Source: Oceanobacillus polygoni (lineage in GTDB: Bacteria; Bacillota; Bacilli; Bacillales; Amphibacillaceae). Taken from it: 64,000 nucleotides of DNA. Position 1 is the stretch's first letter; each line of letters opens with the position of its first letter. The notes under the pieces are model-generated. The model did not search any database. It had not been told where the DNA came from and saw nothing but the letters and a program-made list of their open reading frames with translations. Made by a program: the position numbers and the translations under genes. Shown here piece after piece: positions 45,538-53,884 of this stretch. The DNA lies in the NCBI RefSeq assembly GCF_008304605.1, contig NZ_PIJY01000033.1, positions 107,049 through 171,048 of the forward strand. The letters run 5' to 3'.

Positions 45538-47571
45538 GTGAAGTTAAAATACGTGTTAACCATTTTGTCACTGACACTACTTGTCGTCAGCATTCCACTT
45601 TCTAGCTTGGCAAATCAGACAGGTGAAGCAGGAAACCATGACGCAAGGATTCGAGCAATCATGGAGGATATGACGTTAGAAGAGAAAGTTGGCCAGCTTT
45701 TTATTGTACATGTATACGGTAAAACGCCGACAGATCCAGCTTACGAGTTGATTAATCTTGGGAATAATCGCGGTGGAAAAGACTTTCAAGAGGTCATTGA
45801 AAACTATCATATTGGTGGTGTGATTTATTTTAACTGGACCGACAATATCGGAACACCACTTGATGTGGAGCAAGTTAATGCGTTATCAAATGGATTACAG
45901 GATATTGCGTTAGAACAAGATCAGGAGATTCCGCTGTTTATTTCAACGGACCAAGAAGGTGGGATTGTCCAGCGAGCAACAAGTCCTGCTACTGTTTTTC
46001 CAGGGAATATGGCACTTGGTGCTGCAAGACTGGATAATTACGCAGCACAAACCGGAAGTATTCTTGGAAAAGAGCTGGACGCATTGGGCGTTAATATGAA
46101 CTTTGCTCCAACAGTGGATGTCAATTTGAACCCAGAAAATCCGGTAATTGGTGTTCGCTCTTTTGGTGAGGATCCTGATCGTGTATCAAGCCTTGGAGTT
46201 GCGCAAATCGAAGCACTACAGGAAGAAAATGTGATTGCGACGGCAAAGCATTTCCCGGGACATGGAGATACGGACGTTGATTCGCATTATGGATTACCGA
46301 TTATCGATCATGATTTGGAAACGCTGCATGAAGTCGATTTGAAGCCTTTTAAGGATGCAATCGATGCAGGTGTAGATGCCATTATGACGGGACATATTGT
46401 TGTTCCCGCATTGGATGACTCTGGTCTCCCAGCTACATTATCTCAACCAATCCTTACTGATCTATTGCGTGAAGAAATGGGATTTGATGGTTTAATTATT
46501 ACCGATAGCCTTGATATGTCTGGTGCCGATGTTTTGCCACCGGAAGAGGTACCAGTGGAGGCATTCAAAGCAGGAGCAGATATTCTATTAAATCCAGCGA
46601 ATGTGGAAGAATCTTATACGAGCATGCTTGAAGCTGTACAGTCTGGTGAAATTACGGAGGATCGCTTAAATGAATCGGTTTACCGGATTCTACTGGCAAA
46701 AGCAGAAAAAGGCTTGTTTGAAGACCCATATGCAGATCCAGCGAAAGTAGAGAATATCGGGACAGAAGCACATTTGCAAGCGGCAAAGGAAATCGCTGAA
46801 AAAAGCATCACGCTTGTTAAAAATGAGCAGGATGTTCTGCCTGTATCCGACGCAGAAACCGTGCTCGTAACTGGTCCATCGGCTGCCAAGCCTGGCCTAA
46901 TAGCTGATTTATTGGATGAAAAAGGCATAAGCGGAGATAGCTTTGCAACGGCTGCAAGTCCGACAGCAGAGCAAATTGATCAAGCTGTAGAGCTTGCTGA
47001 GGCAGTGGATAAAGTGATTATCACGACCTACACAGCAAACACAAATAGTCAGCAGCAAGCATTGGTTGAAGCATTACAAGCTACTGATAAGCCAATTATT
47101 GTCTCGGCCCATCGGAATCCATATGATGTGATGGCCTTTCCGGATGTGGAGGCTTATGTGGCGAGCTACAGCTATTTAGATGTATCCATAGAGGCGGTTG
47201 CCGGTGTGTTGGCAGGTGAGCTTAACCCGTTTGGGAAATTACCTGTCACGATCCCGGAGCACTATGAAATAGGAGAAGGTCTGGACTATGTTGATATTCC
47301 ACGTGGTGCTGCAGGAATGAAGCAGCTTGTCGATCAATTGGATGAAGCTGGAGAAATATCGAACCAAGAAGCAAGTCGTGCACTGAATCTCCATTTAACT
47401 GCAGTAGCGCAATATGAGGAGCGAAGGCTGCCTGATAAAGTGATTAAACATTTGGAAGGCTTTCGAAAACTACTCGATCAGCAACAGGATAATGAGGCAA
47501 TTTCAAAGAAAGCCCATAGTTATTTAGATACAGAAGGACTGCGATTAATTGAGCATTGGTTAGAAAATTAA
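45538..47571 (+). CDS. nagZ: Secreted beta-N-acetylglucosaminidase NagZ (GH3) with C-terminal FIMAH-like domain
   Basis: 677 aa. The signal peptide ends near residue 26. The GH3 barrel is at 35-390, with KHFPGHG at 237-243, the Asp248-His250 acid/base dyad and nucleophile Asp323 (ITDSLDM). A second alpha/beta domain lies at 400-585, and the shared helical tail (LVDQLDEAGEIS to IEHWLEN) at 593-677. It should release GlcNAc from GlcNAc-MurNAc fragments outside the cell, as B. subtilis NagZ does. Start GTG 45538 after AAAGGAGG. First gene of an operon that runs to the AmiE homologue. Confidence 0.95.
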   Translation: MKLKYVLTILSLTLLVVSIPLSSLANQTGEAGNHDARIRAIMEDMTLEEKVGQLFIVHVYGKTPTDPAYELINLGNNRGGKDFQEVIENYHIGGVIYFNWTDNIGTPLDVEQVNALSNGLQDIALEQDQEIPLFISTDQEGGIVQRATSPATVFPGNMALGAARLDNYAAQTGSILGKELDALGVNMNFAPTVDVNLNPENPVIGVRSFGEDPDRVSSLGVAQIEALQEENVIATAKHFPGHGDTDVDSHYGLPIIDHDLETLHEVDLKPFKDAIDAGVDAIMTGHIVVPALDDSGLPATLSQPILTDLLREEMGFDGLIITDSLDMSGADVLPPEEVPVEAFKAGADILLNPANVEESYTSMLEAVQSGEITEDRLNESVYRILLAKAEKGLFEDPYADPAKVENIGTEAHLQAAKEIAEKSITLVKNEQDVLPVSDAETVLVTGPSAAKPGLIADLLDEKGISGDSFATAASPTAEQIDQAVELAEAVDKVIITTYTANTNSQQQALVEALQATDKPIIVSAHRNPYDVMAFPDVEAYVASYSYLDVSIEAVAGVLAGELNPFGKLPVTIPEHYEIGEGLDYVDIPRGAAGMKQLVDQLDEAGEISNQEASRALNLHLTAVAQYEERRLPDKVIKHLEGFRKLLDQQQDNEAISKKAHSYLDTEGLRLIEHWLEN

Positions 47572-47608
47572 ACAGTAATCGAAGGAACGAGCCGAGGAGG
47601 GATGCAGC

Positions 47609-48040
47609 TTGAGATATTTTTTACGAATCGGAGTGCGGCTATCTGCACTGCTCTATTTAATTTTTATCATCATATACCTGGTGCATTCCCCGACAACGGC
47701 TTTGTTTACCGATACCACAATAGTTGTTGGAAATATAACGGCTGGCAGCTATCAAGTGGAAGAGATAGAAACGAATGAAGAAATGGAAGAGGAGGAACCT
47801 GAAGCAGACGAGGAAGAGACAGTAGAAGCTGGTGATTTAGAAGAAGAAAAAGCTGATACGGAGAACGAGCATGGGGGAAATGAGGGGGCATCAACCGGAG
47901 CGGCTGAATCAACAGAAACAGAGGAAGCGAAAGAAACGAACGAAGAGGAAATAGATGAAAGATCTGAAGAAGATGAAGAAGAAACCGAACAGGAAGATGT
48001 GAATGAAGAGGAAATGGGAGAAACTAGTGAGCCCACCTGA
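47609..48040 (+). CDS. TapA-like membrane/secreted protein with acidic tail
   Basis: 143 aa. One hydrophobic segment (residues 9-27) is followed by ALFTDTTIVVGNITAGSYQ, which resembles the SipW-dependent export motif (FSDTE..NTFTAG). From residue 50 on it is almost only Glu, Asp, Thr and Ser. Position directly before sipW and tasA-like genes is that of tapA in Bacillus, but the cysteine-bearing TapA fold is missing, so homology is uncertain. Start TTG 47609 with GAGGAGGGA upstream. Gap of 37 bases after nagZ. Confidence 0.6.
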   Translation: MRYFLRIGVRLSALLYLIFIIIYLVHSPTTALFTDTTIVVGNITAGSYQVEEIETNEEMEEEEPEADEEETVEAGDLEEEKADTENEHGGNEGASTGAAESTETEEAKETNEEEIDERSEEDEEETEQEDVNEEEMGETSEPT

Positions 48041-48061
48041 GCAAGGGAGTGAATAGAACAA

Positions 48062-48625
48062 ATGCGTATAAAAAGTGTATTAAAAAAATGTACTAGCTTT
48101 CTATCAACTATTTTATTTATCGCCTTATTATCTGTCCTTTTTCTCTCTCTTGCTTCTAAAGCAGCAGGGAATGAGGTGAGTCTGTTTGGGTATCAAGTAA
48201 AGTCTGTCCTATCGGGTTCCATGGAGCCTGATATTCAAACAGGATCGCTTATCGCGATTGAAACGGGAGGAGATGGGGAGCGATTTCAGGAAAACGATGT
48301 GATTACATTTCATTCAGAAGAGGGTGTATTGGTAACGCACCGAATTGTGGAAGTAAAGCATGGAGGTCAGCAATATGTAACGCAGGGTGATGCGAATAAC
48401 GGAATAGACCGCAATCCCGTGCTAGCAGAAAACATTGTCGGACAATATACCGGGCTTACGATTCCATATGCGGGCTATGTCATGAATTTCACCAGCTCAC
48501 GTGAAGGGGCAGCATTGCTGTTCATTTTTCCAGGCATACTACTGATTGGTTATTCCTTGATAACGATAAGAAGTACGTTAAAAGAAGTGAAACAGCTCAT
48601 GAATGAAAAAGAAATACGAGCATAA
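48062..48625 (+). CDS. sipW: Signal peptidase I, SipW type
   Basis: 187 aa. N-terminal helix (residues 12-34), catalytic Ser53 in SGSMEP, catalytic His93 in VTHRIVEV (ER-type Ser-His, not Ser-Lys), GDANNGID, and a second helix near 152-168. SipW processes TasA-like matrix proteins. It lies between the TapA-like and TasA-like genes, the classic order. AAGGGAG precedes ATG by 12 bases, somewhat far. Confidence 0.93.
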   Translation: MRIKSVLKKCTSFLSTILFIALLSVLFLSLASKAAGNEVSLFGYQVKSVLSGSMEPDIQTGSLIAIETGGDGERFQENDVITFHSEEGVLVTHRIVEVKHGGQQYVTQGDANNGIDRNPVLAENIVGQYTGLTIPYAGYVMNFTSSREGAALLFIFPGILLIGYSLITIRSTLKEVKQLMNEKEIRA

Positions 48626-48655
48626 TCAGAACAAAAATTAGAGGAGGAATTCGAG

Positions 48656-49243
48656 ATGAATATTAAAAAGAAATTAGGGACAGGTATTATTTCAGCAGTG
48701 CTTGGTTTAACGCTCGTTGGTGGAGGAACATTTGCTTATTTTAGTGATACGGAAACAACGAACAACACATTTGCAGCGGGGACATTAGATTTAGCGGTGA
48801 ATCCGACACAAATTATTGAGGTAGATAATATCAAACCAGGAGATTCCATGATTCGCGACTTTGAACTACAAAACAATGGAACGTTGGATATCGATAAGGT
48901 GCTGTTAGATACAGACTATACGGTGACCGATGCAAATGGCGATAATACAGAGGATTTTGGTGAGCATATCCAAGTAGAATTTCTTTATAATGCAGACAAA
49001 TTGGATGAGGTTATCTATGAAACGACACTTGCAGAGCTAAAAGAGCTAACACCAGAAGCGGTAAATGAGAATGTCTTCTATCCGCTGTTTGGTGAAAAAG
49101 GTCTGGAGGTTGATTCCATTGATGACTTAGTCGTTAAATTTAACTTTATTGATAATGGAGAAGACCAAAATCAATTTCAAGGGGATTCATTAAATTTAGA
49201 ATGGACATTTACCGCCACGCAAACAGCTGGTGAAGATAAGTAG
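48656..49243 (+). CDS. tasA: TasA/camelysin-family matrix protein
   Basis: 195 aa. SipW-type signal (MNIKKKLGTGIISAVLGL, then GGGTFAYFSDTETTNNTFAAG) with likely cleavage after TFA. The mature beta-sandwich carries LDLAVNPTQIIEVDNIKPGDS and DFELQNNGTLDIDKV, typical of CalY/TasA. Members form amyloid-like fibres in biofilm matrix. It lies within the NagZ-AmiE operon, and a decayed relative is at 57030. Confidence 0.9.
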   Translation: MNIKKKLGTGIISAVLGLTLVGGGTFAYFSDTETTNNTFAAGTLDLAVNPTQIIEVDNIKPGDSMIRDFELQNNGTLDIDKVLLDTDYTVTDANGDNTEDFGEHIQVEFLYNADKLDEVIYETTLAELKELTPEAVNENVFYPLFGEKGLEVDSIDDLVVKFNFIDNGEDQNQFQGDSLNLEWTFTATQTAGEDK

Positions 49244-49273
49244 TGAGATCTCTAATAAGGGAGAAGAGATGAT

Positions 49274-50755
49274 ATGAAAAAGCAGTTTTTATCTGTAATC
49301 ATCATCACGATGGCGATTGTCTTATTATTTCCTCATGCGGAAATAAGCAATGCATCTATAGCAGAATCAATAGTAGTTGAAGCAGAAAATGTTCGAATGC
49401 TCCAGCAGCCCTTGGATGATTTGGACGATGAAATAGAAGAAGCTTTAGCGGAAAAAGTAATGCCTGGTGCGGTTGTGCTAATTGCTAGAGACGGAGAGAT
49501 CGTCAAGCATCAGGCATACGGTTATGCGTTACTTTATGCGGACGACCAATTTACGGAGGTGGACGAGCCTGTTCCGATGCAGGAAGACACCATCTTTGAT
49601 GTGGCCTCTATATCGAAATTATTTACAGCAACAGCAATTATGAAATTATGGGATCAAGGTGAATTCGAATTGGATGATCCAGTTTATTGGTATATTCCTG
49701 AATTTGCCGCACAAGACAAAGAGGAGGTAACGATCCGCCATCTCCTGACACATACGTCTGGGTTTAGACCGAGCACGACAGAACCGATTCATGAAATGGA
49801 AGGGACACGTGAAGAGCTATTAGATTTTGTATTAAACGAGCCTTTACAAAATCCGCCAGGTACAGCTTATGTCTATAGCGATGTCGACTATATTACGCTA
49901 GGTGTATTAATCGAACGAGTTAGTGGAAAGCGACAGGATGAGTTCGTACGGGAGTTTATTACAGAGCCCTTAAACATGACGGATACGATGTACGATCCGT
50001 CAGCCGATTTACAGCACCGTATTGCGGCTACGGAATTTCAGCCTTGGACGAATCGCGAAATTGTTTGGGGAAGTGTACATGATGAAAAAGCATGGGCGCT
50101 TGATGGGGTAGCTGGACATGCTGGGGTATTCAGTAGTGCGCCAGATTTAGCTATCTTTGCCGAGATGATGCTGAATCAAGGGAACTATGAAGGGACTCAA
50201 ATTCTTTCAGAGGAAGCGTTCGAGCTGATGAATACGAATTGGAACGAGGCATTTCCAGGTCAGGATCAAGGACTTGGCTGGGAGCTCAATCAAGAATGGT
50301 ATATGGATGATCTAGCAGAATTTAATACGATGGGACATACCGGTTATACCGGAACGTCGATTGTTGTTAGTCCGAATAAAGAATCGGTTACAATCCTGCT
50401 AACGAATCGGGTCCATCCAACGCGTGATACGGTATCAACGAATGCGATACGCAAAAAAGCAGCAGAAAAGACGGCAGACTCCATTCATGCATGGAATGCA
50501 GCTGGGATGCAAATGATGGTGGAGCGACTTGATGCAAGGGGTGCATTTGAGCTAGCTTCTGATGCCCACGCTCTTCAGCTGCATTTAACAGCGATTGAAC
50601 AGTTTGAAAATAAAGGAGATCAAGCAAAGGTCGTAAAGCATTTGGGAGGATTTCAGCAGTTGGTTGACTACCTCTTGATACATGAACGAATTGATGATGC
50701 AATAAACGATGATTTACAACGAACAGCAGATTATTTGCTAGGTAAATGGCAGTAA
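49274..50755 (+). CDS. amiE: Secreted AmiE-like serine hydrolase with FIMAH-like domain
   Basis: 493 aa. Signal peptide to about residue 29. Beta-lactamase-fold domain at 45-400 with the SxxK pair Ser112/Lys115 (ASISKLF), YSDVDY near 206 and HTGYTG near 357. The closest functional family is AmiE (YbbE), which removes the peptide from MurNAc; other class C-like esterases cannot be excluded. The helical tail at about 412-493 ends LLGKWQ. 30 bases after tasA, so last in the operon; a terminator follows. Confidence 0.85.
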   Translation: MKKQFLSVIIITMAIVLLFPHAEISNASIAESIVVEAENVRMLQQPLDDLDDEIEEALAEKVMPGAVVLIARDGEIVKHQAYGYALLYADDQFTEVDEPVPMQEDTIFDVASISKLFTATAIMKLWDQGEFELDDPVYWYIPEFAAQDKEEVTIRHLLTHTSGFRPSTTEPIHEMEGTREELLDFVLNEPLQNPPGTAYVYSDVDYITLGVLIERVSGKRQDEFVREFITEPLNMTDTMYDPSADLQHRIAATEFQPWTNREIVWGSVHDEKAWALDGVAGHAGVFSSAPDLAIFAEMMLNQGNYEGTQILSEEAFELMNTNWNEAFPGQDQGLGWELNQEWYMDDLAEFNTMGHTGYTGTSIVVSPNKESVTILLTNRVHPTRDTVSTNAIRKKAAEKTADSIHAWNAAGMQMMVERLDARGAFELASDAHALQLHLTAIEQFENKGDQAKVVKHLGGFQQLVDYLLIHERIDDAINDDLQRTADYLLGKWQ

Positions 50756-50762
50756 TTTTTAT

Positions 50763-50803
50763 GGTGCAGCGAGGGAGCAGCTTTCTTGCTGCACACATTT
50801 TTT
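50763..50803 (+). terminator. Terminator of the nagZ-amiE operon
   Basis: GTGCAGCGAG pairs with CTTGCTGCAC (one G-T), followed by ACATTTTTTC. Confidence 0.82.
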
Positions 50804-50863
50804 CTGGTTCAGCGCTTGATCGGTTTGAGCTAATGCCTGTTGTACGTGAAACTAAGTGGAAAA

Positions 50864-50947
50864 GCTGATGTTTGCAAGAGAAAGACTGATATTTATAGGA
50901 AATTGGCTGATATTCAAGAGAGAAAGGCTGATGTTCACAATTAGCAG
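50864..50947 (+). repeat. 21-bp tandem module, locus 2 (4 copies)
   Basis: Units start at 50864, 50885, 50906 and 50927, exactly 21 bases apart, each (G/A)CTGAT followed by an ATTT- or GTTCA-like core. The last unit, GCTGATGTTCACAATTAG, is nearly the last unit of locus 1. Because 21 is a multiple of three, a frame stays open through it, falsely lengthening the ggt gene. Confidence 0.8.
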
Positions 50948-50987
50948 TGCGTGCAATGGGGTGTTTGGTTATAAAAGGAGGAATAAA

Positions 50988-53666
50988 ATGAACGGTAAGC
51001 AAAAAATCTTATCTATTTTCACGGTCTTATTACTTTTTTTCAGTGCAAGTATTCCTGTTTCTTTAGCTGATGCAGTTGATCCGGATGATAATACAGGATA
51101 TGAACCAGAAAATCCCGGTATTTTAGATGAACAAACCGATGAGGGTGACAAAGGAATGGTAGTTACTGCGCACCCTCTAGCTTCAGAGGTTGGGGCAGAT
51201 GTTCTGAGGCGGGGTGGCAATGCAGTGGATGCTGCAGTAGCCATTCAGTTTGCATTAAATGTTGCAGAACCAATGATGTCTGGTATTGGTGGTGGCGGTT
51301 TTTTCATGTATTATGATGCTCAATCTGAGGATGTATCGATAATTAATAGCAGAGAGCGGGCTCCTCAAGGGGCCACTCCAGATATGTTTTTAGATCAAGA
51401 AAATGTTGTAACAGATCCAGGCAAATTTCATCTAGGTGCAATTGATATGAATCCAGATGGAGAGGATAAGCAATTTCATATTGGTGAAGTGAATGTTACC
51501 GATCTTGAAGCATCGGGTGAGGAAGCGACAGTTTTTGACTATGGTTTTGCTAGTGAAGCTGGGGAGCCATGGGATCCCAGTAAGTTTTCCATATTTGAAC
51601 GTGGAACAACATTTCAGCTCGATGAAGATGGTGGTTTAATTAACTTTGGGCCTCCAACTGGCAGTAATTCATCTTCTTACGGTCAAACAACAGCCGTGAT
51701 GGATGAGGTTGAGGATAGCGAGCTTTTCATTCGTTACCGGACTGATGATCCCGGTGATGACCGACGTTTGCGTTTGTGGCTGAGATCTGACGAATATCGT
51801 TCTACCGGAACAACGTTTGTCAAAAATGGCTATGGCGTCGAGATTAATACGAAGACAAATCAAATAAGTCTTATTCAATCAAAGGATTCCACGACCTCAA
51901 CACTTGCTACATTTTCGTATGATGGAACAACTGATTGGCAATCGCTACGCTTTCGTGTTGAGGGCGATGAATTAAAGGTGCGCTTATGGGAGGATGGAGC
52001 CGAAGAGCCAGAGGATTGGAATATCGAAACCTTTGCTGGTTCGGTAATTCCATTTTCAGAAAGGGTACAAAGTGGTACCTCTGTTGGAGTTCCAGGCACA
52101 TTAAAAGGGTTGGAAGAAGCTTTAGATAAATGGGGAACGATGGAGCTTGGTGAATTGATTCAGCCTTCAATCGACATGGCTGAGCAAGGGGTTGAAGTTA
52201 ATTGGGTTTTAGCAAATGCTATTGCAAATAATCAAAGTAAATTAGAGCGTACGGCAGCAAAGGATGTGTTTCTTCCAGAGGGTGAACCATTAGAAGAAGG
52301 AGAGATCTTAGTACAAGAAGATTTAGCGAAAACATTTAAGCTGATACGCGATCAAGGGATAGATGTATTTTACAATGGGGAAATTGGTGAAGCATTAGCG
52401 GAAGCTGTTCAAGAATTTGATGGAAGTATGGTAATGGAAGATTTAGGGGATTACGATGTGACCGAGGATGAAGCAGTTTGGGGAGACTATCTGGACTATG
52501 ACATTGCATCCATGCCACCACCAAGCTCAGGTGGATTAACGATGCTGCAGCTGCTGAAAATGTTTGAGCAGCTGGATCTAACTGATCATGATGTCAAGTC
52601 GTCGGAAAAATATCATTTCATGGCCGAAGCGATGCATCTTGCTTATGCCGATCGAGGCGCATATATGGGTGATCCAGAGTATGTTGAAGTGCCAAGAGAT
52701 GGACTGCTTCACCAGGATTATATAGCAGAGCGGGTTGAAACCATCTCGCCTGATCGTGCGAATGACAATGTACAGCCAGGAGATCCATGGGAGTATCAGG
52801 AAGGAAGTGCTCCAACCATTGCCCAGCAGGTCGATGATAAACAAGAAGGACAAACAACCCATTATACGGTAGCAGATCAATGGGGAAATTTAGTCTCTAA
52901 TACGACGACAATTGAACAGCTCTTTGGGTCAGGCATTATGGTGCCGGAATATGGAATTGTACTGAATAATGAATTGACCGATTTTGACGCTGTCCCAGGT
53001 GGCGCAAATGAGGTGCAGCCAAATAAACGCCCACTAAGCAGCATGACACCAACGATTGTATTAAAGGATGGCGAGCCATTTATGACCGTTGGTTCTCCAG
53101 GAGGAGCAACGATTATAACGTCTGTGACGCAAACAATTGCCAATGTTATTGGCTATGGCATGTCCATAAAGGATGCAATCGAGGAGCCGCGTATATACAG
53201 CAATAGTTACCCAACAATACGCTGGGAGTATGGCATTTCAGATGCTGTCCGGCAATTGCTTGAAGAGATGGGACACGCTTGGGAAGCAAGTCCAACAGAG
53301 ATCGGAAATGTGAATAGCATTGTTTTAGATGAAGGGATATTCATTGGGGCGGCAGACTCAACGAGAGAAGGTACCGCAATTGGTTTATCCGCAGCGGATT
53401 TTCTAAGCATTGATGGCCTAAAATCCCGCGTTGAGCAATTACATGCAGACGATGAGATCTACGAAGAACATGTTGTGCGATTACTTCTTACACATTTAAC
53501 AACAGTAGGTCATTATGAGGAAAATGAAAAAATGGATAAAGCAATCAAGCATTTAGAAGGGTTTAAGCAGTTGTTAGATCAGCTAAAAGCTGCAGATTCA
53601 ATTTCGGAGCATGCTCATGAGACACTAGTGAGCGGTGCGGAGGAGTTGCTTGATATGTGGCAGTAG
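50988..53666 (+). CDS. ggt: Gamma-glutamyltransferase with inserted beta-sandwich domain and FIMAH-like tail
   Basis: 892 aa from ATG 50988 (AAAGGAGG upstream); the upstream frame crosses a repeat array. Signal peptide to residue 28. GGT large-subunit sequence starts GMVVTAHPLASEVGADVL. After SRERAPQGATPDMFLD (to 136) about 220 residues of non-GGT sequence intervene. GGT resumes at SGTSVGVPGTLKGLEEA (362). Autocatalytic Thr623 is in GQTTHYTVAD, and SSMTP and GSPGG motifs follow. The helical tail is at about 810-892. It cleaves gamma-glutamyl bonds outside the cell; glutathione, poly-gamma-glutamate or gamma-D-Glu muropeptides are possible substrates. Confidence 0.93.
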   Translation: MNGKQKILSIFTVLLLFFSASIPVSLADAVDPDDNTGYEPENPGILDEQTDEGDKGMVVTAHPLASEVGADVLRRGGNAVDAAVAIQFALNVAEPMMSGIGGGGFFMYYDAQSEDVSIINSRERAPQGATPDMFLDQENVVTDPGKFHLGAIDMNPDGEDKQFHIGEVNVTDLEASGEEATVFDYGFASEAGEPWDPSKFSIFERGTTFQLDEDGGLINFGPPTGSNSSSYGQTTAVMDEVEDSELFIRYRTDDPGDDRRLRLWLRSDEYRSTGTTFVKNGYGVEINTKTNQISLIQSKDSTTSTLATFSYDGTTDWQSLRFRVEGDELKVRLWEDGAEEPEDWNIETFAGSVIPFSERVQSGTSVGVPGTLKGLEEALDKWGTMELGELIQPSIDMAEQGVEVNWVLANAIANNQSKLERTAAKDVFLPEGEPLEEGEILVQEDLAKTFKLIRDQGIDVFYNGEIGEALAEAVQEFDGSMVMEDLGDYDVTEDEAVWGDYLDYDIASMPPPSSGGLTMLQLLKMFEQLDLTDHDVKSSEKYHFMAEAMHLAYADRGAYMGDPEYVEVPRDGLLHQDYIAERVETISPDRANDNVQPGDPWEYQEGSAPTIAQQVDDKQEGQTTHYTVADQWGNLVSNTTTIEQLFGSGIMVPEYGIVLNNELTDFDAVPGGANEVQPNKRPLSSMTPTIVLKDGEPFMTVGSPGGATIITSVTQTIANVIGYGMSIKDAIEEPRIYSNSYPTIRWEYGISDAVRQLLEEMGHAWEASPTEIGNVNSIVLDEGIFIGAADSTREGTAIGLSAADFLSIDGLKSRVEQLHADDEIYEEHVVRLLLTHLTTVGHYEENEKMDKAIKHLEGFKQLLDQLKAADSISEHAHETLVSGAEELLDMWQ

Positions 53667-53704
53667 CTAGCTCTATTCTTTGTGCTTTAGCAGAGTGGGC
53701 AAAT

Positions 53705-53809
53705 GCTGAAATCTCTAGGGGAATTACTGAAGATTACAGGATAAATGCTGAAGTTCTGCAGTAAATTACTGAAGTTCACAAAAAAATTGCTGAAGTTCAA
53801 AGTTTGCAA
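53705..53809 (+). repeat. 21-bp tandem module, locus 3 (5 copies)
   Basis: Units start at 53705, 53726, 53747, 53768 and 53789, each exactly 21 bases apart and reading (G/A)CTGAA, mostly followed by GTTC. Lies between ggt and the DUF1343 gene. Same family as loci 1 and 2. Confidence 0.82.
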
Positions 53810-53884
53810 GTGACGTGTAAGTCTGCGCTCATTCTCGGCATGCAACGATATTAAAGACGGGAGAAACAAAGGGAGGAAAAGCTG

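Noticed and set aside
50856-50987. Longer N-terminus for the gamma-glutamyltransferase
   Set aside because: The extra 44 codons run through the 21-bp repeat array, which stays in frame only because 21 is divisible by three. AAAGGAGG and a signal peptide start at 50988.
52618-52880. Antisense frames within ggt and neighbouring enzyme genes
   Set aside because: Several 60-100 codon frames lie opposite well-supported coding sequence and show no signal of their own.
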